A stretch of 64,000 bases of DNA from Asaia platycodi JCM 25414 (GTDB lineage: Bacteria; Pseudomonadota; Alphaproteobacteria; Acetobacterales; Acetobacteraceae): positions 26,781-90,780 of the forward strand of contig NZ_BAKW01000013.1 of the NCBI RefSeq assembly GCF_000614545.1, in the 5' to 3' direction. Every line of letters starts with the position of its first letter. The first letter of the stretch is position 1. Positions 38,145 to 47,520 of this stretch are shown in pieces. The notes under the pieces are model-generated. The model did not search any database. It was not told the origin of the DNA and saw nothing but the letters and a program-made list of their open reading frames with translations. A program made the translations under genes and the position numbers.

Positions 38145-39275
38145 ATTTCACGTTCCATTCTTTCGCCCCTGCGTGTTCTCTGCCTTGTGCTGCTGCCCGG
38201 TATGGTTTCGGGCTGCATCACCATCGGCCCCTCGCGCTTGTCACATGATCAGCTCGATTATTCCCGCGCCCTCGGCGAGGCCGAAAAACATGCGATGCTG
38301 CTCAATATCATCCGCATTCGCTATGCCGATCCGCCGACCTTTCTCGACACCACGCAGGTTATTGCTGGCTATCAGTTCAATCGTTCGGTCAATGGCGGAT
38401 TCAATGCCTTCCCGTCAGGGGTAGGCAGCTATCTGTTCGGTGGCAGCACAGCGACCCTTCAGGAGAGCCCTACCTTCACCTATCAGCCCGAAACCGGGCA
38501 GCAATATGCCGAGAACGTCATACGGCCGATCTCGCCCGTGGTCATCATGCCGCTCAGTCTGGGCGGTCTGCCCATCGACACCCTTCTGCGTCTGACGGCA
38601 CAATCGATCGACGGTCTGTCGAATGTGCGCGCCCTTGGCGCAGGCCCGACCGGCGGCGGCTCTGTGCGCTTCTATCTGCTGCTTCACGATCTGCGCCAGT
38701 TGCAGATTCAGGGGGCCATGACCATCCGCATCTCGACCGATGCCCCAAAACCATCAGGCGACCAGCCTCCCTCTGGCTCTGCCAACAAGCCCTCCGGCAC
38801 GCAGCCCGAACATGCCTATCTGGTTCTTACTGCCACGTCAGACCCCGCGCTGACCACGATCCAGATGGAAGTGCGTCGCCTGCTGCATCTCGACGCCCAT
38901 GCCGAAGAAGCGGAGATCGTCTATGGCCCCTATCCCAAGGTTGCTGGCCAGATCGCCATCCTGACGCGCTCGATGTTCGCCATGCTGTCGCAGATCGCCT
39001 ACGAAATGGAAGTACCCGAAGACGACGTCAAGGAAGGTCGCACCTTGCCCACCATCAGCCCGGTCGGCATTGAGACGCGGCCCGATGTCGTGATCCATTC
39101 CGGCAAGGCGGCACCTGAACATAATTACGACGCCGTGCGCTATCGCGGGCGCTGGTACTGGATCAGCGACGACGATTTCCGAAGCAAGCTCAGCTTCACC
39201 ATGATGCAGATCCTGGCAGCCCTTGCCGCGACCAGCCATTCACCCGGCGCAGTCATCACCATTCCGGCGGGTTGA
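38145..39275 (+). CDS. Lipoprotein of unknown function, start unclear
   Basis: About 370 residues. A lipobox LPGMVSGC precedes CITIGPSRLSHDQLDYSRAL. The body has LLNIIRIRYADPPTFLD, a Pro/Ser-rich linker (APKPSGDQPPSG) and a C-terminal RYRGRWYWISDDDFRSKLSFTMMQILAAL. The frame opens at 38100 without an ATG. GTG at 38187 would leave only nine residues before the lipid Cys, too short for a signal peptide. The frame upstream (ISRSILSPLRVLCLVLL) is a good signal peptide from about 38145, so a rare start codon or a local indel is likely. Similar lipoproteins occur in proteobacteria without known function. Confidence 0.65.
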   Translation: MSRSILSPLRVLCLVLLPGMVSGCITIGPSRLSHDQLDYSRALGEAEKHAMLLNIIRIRYADPPTFLDTTQVIAGYQFNRSVNGGFNAFPSGVGSYLFGGSTATLQESPTFTYQPETGQQYAENVIRPISPVVIMPLSLGGLPIDTLLRLTAQSIDGLSNVRALGAGPTGGGSVRFYLLLHDLRQLQIQGAMTIRISTDAPKPSGDQPPSGSANKPSGTQPEHAYLVLTATSDPALTTIQMEVRRLLHLDAHAEEAEIVYGPYPKVAGQIAILTRSMFAMLSQIAYEMEVPEDDVKEGRTLPTISPVGIETRPDVVIHSGKAAPEHNYDAVRYRGRWYWISDDDFRSKLSFTMMQILAALAATSHSPGAVITIPAG

Positions 39276-39285
39276 ACAAAGGGTG

Positions 39286-40821
39286 CTATGGCGCAATGCG
39301 TGCCGTCGCACCCAGTTGATCTATGATCGGACCCAACCGCCCCCCAACCGCCCGATAGAGCCGCGCCATCGATACCGCGACCTCCGCTCGCGCATCAGAG
39401 AGTGCGCTCCGGCTTTCAAGCAGCCCGTTCTGTGTAGTCAAAACGTTGAGAAAATCCCCCGCCCCCTGAGCATATTGAAGCTGCGCCACCTGCACGGCCG
39501 TCTCATTTTCGGTAACAGCTTCACTCAGTCGGTCGTGGCGCTCCTGAGCAGTGCCCAGATCAGCCATCGCATCATCGACCTCCTCCCAGGCATGAAGAAC
39601 CGTTCGCTGAAGCGCGATCGCTGCTTCCTTCTCCTGCAGACGCCGCAAGGCGAGTTGTCCGGCCAGTTTCCCGCCCTCGAACAGCGGGATGGTCACGGTC
39701 GGGCCAAAACCGTATTGGCGCGACGCCCATGATCCCAGACCGCTGAACTGAAGCGCCTGAACATCCAGACTACCCGACAGCGTGATGCGAGGGAAGAAAT
39801 CGGCCATAGCCACGCCGATCGTTGCCGTCGCCGCGTGCAAACGCTCCTGGGCAGCGCGTATATCCGGCCGTCTTTCGGCAAGCTGCGAGGGCAGTCCGAC
39901 GGGAATGGATGCAGGGAGCGGCGGAATACTCCCCTTGCCCGCAAGACGCTGTGACAGGGCGCCCGGTTCGCGTGCCATCAGGAACGCAAGCGCATTGAGG
40001 AGATGCACCTCTTCGCGATGGAGCTGCGGCAGACGCGCTTCGAACCCGTGAAGCTGCCCGCGCGCATAGGCGAGGTCGAGTTTTGTTGCCGTACCCTGGG
40101 TTACGCGCAGGATAGTCAACTCGACGCTATGATGCGCAATATCGAGGCTTTGGTGCGTGATCTCGGTTTGCGCCTGCACATTGCGCAAGGCGATGTAATC
40201 CTGCGCGGTCTCGGCCATGAGCGAAACCAGTGTGTCGCGCTGCATCTCCTGCATCGCTTTCATCGAAGCTGTTGCGGCTTCGACCTGACGGCGCACATGT
40301 CCCCACAGATCGACCTCCCATGACGCACTGAGCCCGTACTGGGGCAGGTTGAAGGAAGGATTGCCCTTTGGCCCGGCTGCGGCGGCAGGCCCGAACCCCT
40401 GCGTTCCATCTGCTATCTGCGCCGGGTCGCGGTCTGCTTCCGTGCCTAGCAGGCTCAGAATACCATTCGTGCTGGCGCGTTCGCGGGCATAAGAGGCAGC
40501 GCCTTGCGCATGGGGCAGACGCGCTGCGGCCGCGATCCTGCGTTCGGCGCGGCTCTGTTCGAAATGGAGGGCCGCTTCCTTAAGGTCGAGATTGGCCGTC
40601 AGCACATCCTGTTCCAGCGCCGTCAAAACCGGATCCTGATAGAGTTTCCACCATTGCGCCTCGACGGGCGCGGCTTCATCCGGATGGCTTTTCCGAGGCG
40701 TTACGCTCTCATGCCAGTGAGACGTCGCCATGGGGTCGTGCTTCTGGAAATCGGGCCCAACCGAGCATCCCCCGAGGATCACAGGAAGGATCAGCCCAGC
40801 CGTGCGGGACAGGTATTTCAT
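39286..40821 (-). CDS. Outer-membrane efflux lipoprotein (NodT/OprM family)
   Basis: TolC-like channel of about 511 residues. The lipobox LPVILGGC is followed by SVGPDFQKHD, the family start. Two outer-membrane factor repeats follow, with WWKLYQDPVLTALEQDVLTANLDLKEA and ERRPDIRAAQERLHAATATIG as landmarks, and FLNVLTTQNGLLESR in the second. Third gene of a three-gene minus-strand efflux operon; 5 bp separate it from the adaptor gene. Start at 40821 (MKYLSR) gives a proper signal peptide. Confidence 0.9.
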   Translation of the reverse strand: MKYLSRTAGLILPVILGGCSVGPDFQKHDPMATSHWHESVTPRKSHPDEAAPVEAQWWKLYQDPVLTALEQDVLTANLDLKEAALHFEQSRAERRIAAAARLPHAQGAASYARERASTNGILSLLGTEADRDPAQIADGTQGFGPAAAAGPKGNPSFNLPQYGLSASWEVDLWGHVRRQVEAATASMKAMQEMQRDTLVSLMAETAQDYIALRNVQAQTEITHQSLDIAHHSVELTILRVTQGTATKLDLAYARGQLHGFEARLPQLHREEVHLLNALAFLMAREPGALSQRLAGKGSIPPLPASIPVGLPSQLAERRPDIRAAQERLHAATATIGVAMADFFPRITLSGSLDVQALQFSGLGSWASRQYGFGPTVTIPLFEGGKLAGQLALRRLQEKEAAIALQRTVLHAWEEVDDAMADLGTAQERHDRLSEAVTENETAVQVAQLQYAQGAGDFLNVLTTQNGLLESRSALSDARAEVAVSMARLYRAVGGRLGPIIDQLGATARIAP

Positions 40822-40826
40822 ACCCC

Positions 40827-41903
40827 TCACTCCCATACGAAACGCGCATCGGCGGCATGAGCGCCATCGCGAGGCGAGCCCGTATCGATCATTGCCTCGA
40901 CGGACATGCCGACACGTACCCGCCGTGCCAGAGGCTGTCCGTCATCGAAGACCAGCTTCACCGGTACGCGCTGCACCACCTTTGTGAAATTGCCGGTCGC
41001 ATTATCCGGCTGGATAAGCGCAAAAGCGACATTCGTTGCCGGCGCGACGCTATCGACACGGGCACGGAGAACCTCGCCCGGAAAGCTGTCGACCCGTATC
41101 TCGGCCTTCTGCCCGGTCTGCACACGGGCCATCTGCGTCTCCTGAAAATTGGCAATCACATAGGCCTGACGCACGGGCACAACAGCCAGAAGCCCGGTCC
41201 CGGGGTGGACATACATCCCGACACGGACGTCACGCGCTCCGACCACCCCGTCGACAGGGGCAGTAATGGTGCAATAGGACAGGTCGAGTGCGGCCTGACG
41301 CACAAGGCTTTTCGTCTGGATCAGCACGCCTTGCGCGCGCTCGCTCTCTGCGGCGAGCACCGCAAGCCCGGCGCGATCGGCATTCAAGGTTGCCTTGTCA
41401 CGGGCCAACCGCGCAACGGCCTCGCGCTGACGATCCTCAGCCCCCTGCTGCTGCTCTATCGTGCTGGCACCTCCCGCCGAAAGAGCGCGATAGCGTGCTG
41501 CATTCTGTCGAGCAAAGAGCAGGGCAGCTTCATCAGCCTCGATTGTCGAGAGAGCGGCTTCGATCGTGGCTGACTGGCGCTGCTGCGCAGCTGCGAGATT
41601 GGTGATATCGGCTTCAGCTGCGCGGTTCTTTCCCTGCGCAGTATCCAGCGCTGTGCGATAATCGTCATCTTCTATATGCGCCAGCAGATCGCCCGCATGC
41701 ACTTTCTGGTTGTCTGCGACAGGCACCCTGTCAATTCGCCCCGCGACCTTGGGGGCCACACGCGTGAAATCTGCGGTGATATAGGCATCATTGGTCGATT
41801 GATGACGACCATCTCCGATGAAGAAACGATCGGCGCTCCAGGCCAGACCGGTCAGAACAAGCGCGGTGCATCCCGCAAGCAGAAGCGGTTTCTTGTAAGC
41901 CAT
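40827..41903 (-). CDS. HlyD/EmrA-type membrane fusion protein
   Basis: Periplasmic adaptor of about 358 residues. A single N-terminal anchor (LLLAGCTALVLTGLAWSA) is followed by the lipoyl-like domain (VAPKVAGRIDRVPVADNQKVHAGDLL), a long coiled-coil hairpin (about 100-220) and a second lipoyl half (CTITAPVDGVVGARDVRVG). Start at 41903 (MAYKKP). Its start lies 13 bp after the stop of the transporter gene, so the set encodes a complete EmrB-EmrA-OMF pump. Confidence 0.9.
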   Translation of the reverse strand: MAYKKPLLLAGCTALVLTGLAWSADRFFIGDGRHQSTNDAYITADFTRVAPKVAGRIDRVPVADNQKVHAGDLLAHIEDDDYRTALDTAQGKNRAAEADITNLAAAQQRQSATIEAALSTIEADEAALLFARQNAARYRALSAGGASTIEQQQGAEDRQREAVARLARDKATLNADRAGLAVLAAESERAQGVLIQTKSLVRQAALDLSYCTITAPVDGVVGARDVRVGMYVHPGTGLLAVVPVRQAYVIANFQETQMARVQTGQKAEIRVDSFPGEVLRARVDSVAPATNVAFALIQPDNATGNFTKVVQRVPVKLVFDDGQPLARRVRVGMSVEAMIDTGSPRDGAHAADARFVWE

Positions 41904-41916
41904 CTGGATAATTCCG

Positions 41917-43521
41917 TTACTGTGCTGCGAGAGAAGAAGGCACGGCCTGCAGCACGGGAGGCGCAGACAGGGGGGAGCCGCGATCGGCAGGTGCCTTGCC
42001 GGGGGGATAGACACGCCCGGGGAGAATGGCCGTCAGTACGACGAAGACGGCGCAGATCACCACCACGACGAGCAGGATATCGACCAGAGCGAGCACCAGA
42101 GCCTGGGCAGACAGCATTTCGTGCAGGCGACCCGCCACATCGGCGCCGTAGGGGTCATGAGCCATGCCGGGATGATCCAGCAGCATGGTCGAATGATACT
42201 GTTCACGACGGCGCAGCAGGATCGAGAACAAGGCAAATGCCAGCGCGTTGGCCATACCCTTGAGCATATTGACCATGCCCGAAATGAACGGCCCGTCGCT
42301 CGGCCCGAGTGCGAGCGTGGCCAGCATCAGCACCGGAATGACCACCATGGGCTGACCGAAGATCTGAAGAGCCTGAATGAGGTAGAAATTGTCGCGTACC
42401 CATTCGGATGTCAGACCCAGCCCAAGCCAGGCAGACAGACCCAGAAGCGTCATGCCGATCCCGAGCACCCATCGACAGTCGACCCGACGCATGTTGCACA
42501 GCGCGGCAACCAGAGGCAGCACGACAAGCTGGGGCAGAGCGACGGTCAAGGCGACGGGAGCCGCCTGAATGGGGCGATACCCCTTGATTTCTTCCAGAAA
42601 AGTCGTTGTGACCTCATTCATCAGGGCACAGACGATCAGCACCGCCACGAGTGCCAGCAGAGACATCGTGATATTGCGGCTCTTCCAGTATTGCAGACGG
42701 AAGAACGGGCTGTGGTGATGCCATTCATGGATCAGGAACCCGAGGAAAAAGGCCCCGCCCCAGAACGTCAGATGCGTGATGAGAGGCGAACGAAACCAGT
42801 CGAGCCGGTCCCCCTGATAAAAAACCGTCACGATGCAGAGGATTGACGGCGCACCGATCAGGAATCCCCGCCAGTTGAAGCCACGAAAGCGCGAGAGCTG
42901 AACCGGGTCCTGCGGCAGACCCCATGCGATCATGACAAGCGCGACCGCGCCAAGCGGCAATACCTCCCAGTAGAGCCAGTGCCAGCCAAAGCGTTCAAAA
43001 AGCAGGGCTTCGAAAGGTATGCCGAGATTGGGGCCGAAGGTCGCGCTCATCGCATAACCGCCTATGCCGAAAACCTTGAGCGGCGGTGGCAGATATTTGA
43101 GCATGACCGTCATGAGAATGGGCGGCAGACATCCGGCGCTCAGTCCCTGCATGGCGCGCAGGATGCCGATCGAAACCATATCGGTCATGAAGGGGAGCGG
43201 AAGCGACAGCAAAGCCAACGCCGCCGTCATGAACAGGGCAAATCGATAGATAGAAAAGGTCATGTAGAACCAGGGCGTGAAGGCCATCGCCGCGATGTTG
43301 AAGGCCTCGTAGACCGAGATGAACCAGGTTCCTTCGTCGTGACCCAGATGCATGGCCCCGCGCAGATCCGACAGACCCAGCTCCGTGACATGCTCGTTGA
43401 ATCCCGCGACATGCACAGCCAGCAACATGCCCAGACATCCGGTGATCGTTCGAAGTCCGAACGGGGGTATGGCGGCAGGAGATGGCAAGATCTTTGCGTC
43501 CTGCCCTGTGGGTGCGGTCAT
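41917..43521 (-). CDS. DHA2-family MFS drug transporter (EmrB-like)
   Basis: Proton-driven exporter of about 534 residues with some 14 membrane spans. GTWFISVYEAFNIAAMAF is TM2-like, RAMQGLSAGCLPPILMTVML resembles motif C/TM5, and the final spans end VVICAVFVVLTAILPG. Start at 43521 (MTAPTGQ). First gene of the efflux operon and divergent from a LysR gene 141 bp away, which probably controls it. The substrate is unknown; EmrB relatives export hydrophobic acids and uncouplers. Confidence 0.9.
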   Translation of the reverse strand: MTAPTGQDAKILPSPAAIPPFGLRTITGCLGMLLAVHVAGFNEHVTELGLSDLRGAMHLGHDEGTWFISVYEAFNIAAMAFTPWFYMTFSIYRFALFMTAALALLSLPLPFMTDMVSIGILRAMQGLSAGCLPPILMTVMLKYLPPPLKVFGIGGYAMSATFGPNLGIPFEALLFERFGWHWLYWEVLPLGAVALVMIAWGLPQDPVQLSRFRGFNWRGFLIGAPSILCIVTVFYQGDRLDWFRSPLITHLTFWGGAFFLGFLIHEWHHHSPFFRLQYWKSRNITMSLLALVAVLIVCALMNEVTTTFLEEIKGYRPIQAAPVALTVALPQLVVLPLVAALCNMRRVDCRWVLGIGMTLLGLSAWLGLGLTSEWVRDNFYLIQALQIFGQPMVVIPVLMLATLALGPSDGPFISGMVNMLKGMANALAFALFSILLRRREQYHSTMLLDHPGMAHDPYGADVAGRLHEMLSAQALVLALVDILLVVVVICAVFVVLTAILPGRVYPPGKAPADRGSPLSAPPVLQAVPSSLAAQ

Positions 43522-43662
43522 GCGGGGGTATCCTCTCCGCACGGTCTCTAGCGTCGCCCCGAGGGGCCAATAACCCGCAATCCAGGTAAAAAACCCTTCC
43601 ACCTTGCGTAAGGGTAAGGCAGATCTCTTTCATTCCGTGCAACACATCCAGAGCCATGCTCC

Positions 43663-44619
43663 ATGACCAGAAATCTGCCTGCCAAACGCGGCTACTCGCT
43701 CGATCATCTCCGATGGCTTCAGGTTCTGCTTGAAGAAGAAAGCGTCACCCGTGCCGCGAAAAGGCTCAGGGTGAGCGAGGCGGCCACAAGCCGCCATCTT
43801 GCATCATTGCGTACGCTGTTCGGCGACCCCTTGCTGGTACTCTCAGGCAGGCAACTGGTCCCGACGCCCTTCGCTACCGATCTGCTTGGAAGGGTACAGA
43901 CGGTTCTCGCTGAGGCGGAGGCACTCGTCAGCGAGCGTGCCCATCTGGATCTTTCCCAGATCGCACCGCATTTCACGATTCGCGCGCGTGACCTCTTTAT
44001 CGGGGCTTTCGGTAGCGCCATTGCGCAAAAGCTCCGAGAATCCTGCCCACGCTGTCAGCTCGTTTTTTCACCAGAGACAGAAGATTCGATCGGCGACGCA
44101 CTCAGACGCGGCACAATCGATCTTTATATCGGCGCCACCCAAGACCTTCTGCCCGAAATCAAGAAGCAGACCCTGTTCCAGACACGGTTCGAGGCGGTCG
44201 TCCGTGCAGGGCATCCGATCCTCGATCAGGAAATCACCCCGCAGACACTGGTCGCCTATGATCACATCAGCACGTCACGCAGAGGACGCGCGCATGGGCC
44301 CATCGATGCGATCCTCGCCGAAAAATATGGTCTCGAAAGACGTATTGCGCTGGTCGTGCCCAGCGACTACGCCATGATCGAGACCATGCGCGAGACAGAC
44401 ATGATCCTGCCCTTGCCGGAGATCATCATTCGTCGCCTGCCCCTTGAAGGCATAGGGGCAAAAACCTTTGCCTTCCCTTTTCCGCTTCCGGATCTGGTCA
44501 GTTTTCAGGCCTGGCATCCACGACTCGATAATGACCCGGTCCATCGCTGGCTCCGGGAGACCATCCTGTCGACGGTTCAATCCGTGGTCAAAGCCTTGCG
44601 CGATCGACAGGTTACGTGA
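43663..44619 (+). CDS. LysR-family transcriptional regulator
   Basis: 318 residues. The N-terminal HTH is LDHLRWLQVLLEEESVTRAAKRLRVSEAATSRHLASLR (by segments), followed by FGDPLLVLSGRQLVPTP. The effector domain is typical (GTIDLYIGATQDLLPEIKKQTLF; ADVL-type hinge replaced by ARDLFIGAFG). It diverges from the efflux operon, so the intergenic 43522-43662 probably holds its binding site; I could not pick out a clear T-N11-A motif. The ligand is unknown. Confidence 0.88.
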   Translation: MTRNLPAKRGYSLDHLRWLQVLLEEESVTRAAKRLRVSEAATSRHLASLRTLFGDPLLVLSGRQLVPTPFATDLLGRVQTVLAEAEALVSERAHLDLSQIAPHFTIRARDLFIGAFGSAIAQKLRESCPRCQLVFSPETEDSIGDALRRGTIDLYIGATQDLLPEIKKQTLFQTRFEAVVRAGHPILDQEITPQTLVAYDHISTSRRGRAHGPIDAILAEKYGLERRIALVVPSDYAMIETMRETDMILPLPEIIIRRLPLEGIGAKTFAFPFPLPDLVSFQAWHPRLDNDPVHRWLRETILSTVQSVVKALRDRQVT

Positions 44620-44804
44620 CGGGGGCGCCATACGGCCTGTTTTGCGAAGACGAACCGAAAACTCCTTGCGAAGATCTTCCAGACGATATCCTGTGATCGG
44701 AAAACTGCGCATCCCATCAAACGTATCAGAGTTTTCACCGATATGTGTTGCTCTGTTCTGTTCGCGTTCAGGATAGGTTGCACACCATGTCTCAAGGAGG
44801 ATTC

Positions 44805-45188
44805 ATGACGTCTCGTTCCAGACCCAAGCGCATAGGCGATTGGGCAACACTGGGCCTCGCCATCCTGATCGTGGTTTTCGGTCTCATTTTTGTCGGTGGC
44901 GGCGGCTATCTTCTGAGTCTGGGCGGTTCGGCCTATTACCTGATCTGCGGCATCGTTCTGCTGGCATCGGGCGGGCTCATGGCCATGGGGCGCCTGCTTG
45001 GCGCGTATCTCTTCCTCCTCGCCTGGGCGGGCACGCTCGTCTGGACCATCTATGAAACCGGCTTTGACTGGTGGGGCTGGCTGCCGCGCCTTTTCGGCCC
45101 GACGCTTATTGCCGTTCTGGTCGTGCTCAGTCTGCCGGTTCTGCGTCGTCAGGATACGGTTCGTCCTGTTTCCCGAGGAGCCGTCTGA
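44805..45188 (+). CDS. sldB: Membrane subunit of PQQ-dependent polyol (glycerol/sorbitol) dehydrogenase
   Basis: Hydrophobic protein of 127 residues with about four to five membrane helices (TLGLAILIVVFGLIFVGGGGYLL; YYLICGIVLLASGGLMAM; YLFLLAWAGTLVWTIYE; TLIAVLVVLSLPVL). The length and place match SldB, which anchors SldA to the membrane and passes electrons to ubiquinone. AAGGAGG lies 4 bases before the ATG, fixing this start. The TGA overlaps the sldA ATG (TGATG at 45186-45190). Confidence 0.88.
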   Translation: MTSRSRPKRIGDWATLGLAILIVVFGLIFVGGGGYLLSLGGSAYYLICGIVLLASGGLMAMGRLLGAYLFLLAWAGTLVWTIYETGFDWWGWLPRLFGPTLIAVLVVLSLPVLRRQDTVRPVSRGAV

Positions 45189-47386
45189 TGCGTAAACCAG
45201 CCTTCTGACCGCCACCATTATGGGTGGCATGATGTCTGCCTCGATGGCATTCGCGCAGATTCCGCCGTCCAGCAGCTCGCCTGGCGAAGAGACGACCACT
45301 GCGGCCATGGCTCATAATGCCGGCGCCGGTCGCTTCGGTGGACCGCTACCTTCGGCGCCACAGGCCCCCGGCGTGAACGCCGCCAATCTGCCCGACATCT
45401 CCGAAATCGGCATCAACGAGATCCCCGCTGCGGTGCCGCAGATTGACGCTGCGCCTGCTCGTGAAGACTGGCCCGCTTATGGCCGCGATTCCAGCCAGAC
45501 CCGCTACTCGCCGCTTGATCAGCTGACGCCTGAAAATGTCGGCCAGCTTAAGCGTGCCTTCGTCTATCATACGGGCAGTAAGCCAGGCCCCGGCCAAGCC
45601 AATAAATGGGCCGCCGAAACCACGCCGATCAAGGTAGGCAACGCGCTTTACATGTGTTCGGCCATGAACGACATGATGCGCATCGACGCCGCGACCGGCA
45701 AGGAAATCTGGCGTCATGATGCGGGTGTGAAATACCACTCCATTCCCTATACCGCCGCCTGCAAGGGCGTGACCTACTACACGTCCTCGACCATCCCAGA
45801 AGGTCAGGCCTGTCACACGCGCATCATGGAAGCCACGCTCGATATGCGGCTCATCCAGGTCGATGCCGAAACGGGCAAGCCCTGCGAAGGCTTCGGCTTT
45901 GGCGGGCAGGTAAACCTGATGCAGGGCATGGGTGAGTCGGTGCCGGGCTTCGTGTCCATGACGACCCCGCCCCCGGTCATCAACGGGATTGTCGTGGTCA
46001 ATCACGAAGTGCTCGATGGCCAGCGTCGCTGGGCACCGTCCGGCGTGATCCGTGGCTATGACGCCGAAAGCGGCAAGTTCGTCTGGGCGTGGGACGTCAA
46101 CAACCCCGACGATCATCATCAGCGAGCCCGGCAAGTTCTACAGCCGCGGCACACCCAATTCCTGGGCTGCCATGACCGGCGATAACGAACTCGGCCTTGT
46201 CTATGTGCCGACAGGCAACTCGGCTGCCGATTATTACAGCGCCATGCGTACCGACAAGGAGAACGCCGTTTCCTCCTCGATCGTCGCGCTCGACGTCAAG
46301 ACAGGCGAGCCGCGCTGGGTCTTCCAGACCGCGCACAAGGATGTCTGGGATTACGATATCGGCTCGCAGGCCACCAAATTCGACTATCACCACGAAGACG
46401 GCACCGTTACCCCGGCCCTTCTCGTGCCGACCAAGCGCGGCCAGACCTTCGTGCTCGACCGCGCAACCGGCAAGCCGTTGCCTGAATTCCCGGTGATCGA
46501 AAAGCCTGCTCCGGCCAGCACGATGTCTGATGACCCGCGCAGCCCGACCCAGCCCTGGTCGACTGCTTTCCCCCGTCTCGCCTTCCCTGACCTGAAGGAA
46601 AGCGACATGTGGGGCATGTCGCCTATCGACCAGCTTTTCTGCCGCATAAAGTTCCGCAAGGCGCGCTATCTGGGCGAGTTCACCCCACCTGCACTCGACA
46701 AGCCGAATATCGAATATCCCGGCTATAACGGTGGCAGCGACTGGGGCAGCATGGCCTATGACCCGGAATCGGGCATTGTCATCGCCAACTGGAACTCGAC
46801 GCCGATGTACGACCAGCTCATCACCCGTAAAAAGGCCGATGCTCTGGGTCTGAAGCCCATCGACAACCCCAGCTATAACCCGGCAGGCGGTGGCGCCGAA
46901 GGCAATGGCGCCCAGGCTGATACGCCTTATGGCATTGTCGTGACGCCTTTCTGGAACCAGTACACGGGCATGATGTGCAACAAGCCGCCCTATGGCATGA
47001 TCGAAGCGATCGACATCAAGACCAGAAAGGTCCTGTGGTCGCGTCCGCTCGGTACGGCTCGCGCCAATGGCCCGTGGAACACGCCGACCGGTCTGCCGCT
47101 CAATATCGGCACGCCCAACAATGGCGGTTCGGTCATCACCAAGGGCGGGCTCGTCTTTGTGGCGGCGGCAACTGACAATCAGATCCGTGCCATTGATATC
47201 CGCACTGGCAAGGATGTCTGGTCCGATGTGCTGCCCGGCGGCGGTCAGGCCAACCCGATGACCTATGAAGTCAACGGCAAGCAGTACGTTGCCATCATGG
47301 CGGGCGGTCACCACTTCATGATGACCCCGGTCACCGATCAGCTTGTGGTCTATGCCCTGCCCGACACGGCAGATCAGAAGCACTGA
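45188..47386 (+). CDS. sldA: PQQ-dependent polyol (glycerol/sorbitol) dehydrogenase, catalytic subunit (two frameshifts)
   Basis: Periplasmic quinoprotein that oxidises polyols such as glycerol, sorbitol and arabitol to ketoses. About 732 residues. The signal peptide (MRKPAFLTATIMGGMMSASMAFA, by segments) is restored by one T at 45203-45204. A one-base excess at 46111-46121 joins NNPDDHH to SEPGKFYSRGTPNSW. Landmarks known from SldA are APQAPGVNAANLPDI, WPAYGRDSSQTRYSPL, YHTGSKPGPGQANKWAAE, VVNHEVLDGQRRW and MAGGHHFMMTPV. It is not the fused glucose dehydrogenase because it has its own signal peptide and a separate SldB. A strong terminator follows. Confidence 0.9.
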
Positions 47387-47430
47387 GCTGACGCACACTG
47401 AACGATCATCGCCTCACGGCGCGGCGTCAG

Positions 47431-47466
47431 AAAGGGCCGGGGGATCTCCCCCGGCCCTTTTTTATT
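47431..47466 (+). terminator. Rho-independent terminator after sldA
   Basis: A 13-bp perfect stem (AAAGGGCCGGGGG / CCCCCGGCCCTTT) with loop ATCT, followed by a run of T. It closes the sldBA operon. Confidence 0.93.
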
Positions 47467-47520
47467 GGTGCCCCCCTGTTTGCTCTCCCTGAGGCGCGCG
47501 CTTCATGCTACCGCCAAGGC

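Noticed and set aside
44805..47386. Membrane-bound PQQ glucose dehydrogenase broken into pieces
   Set aside because: The membrane part is a complete separate gene with its own ribosome binding site, and the catalytic part has its own signal peptide. Sequence landmarks match SldA rather than the fused glucose enzyme.
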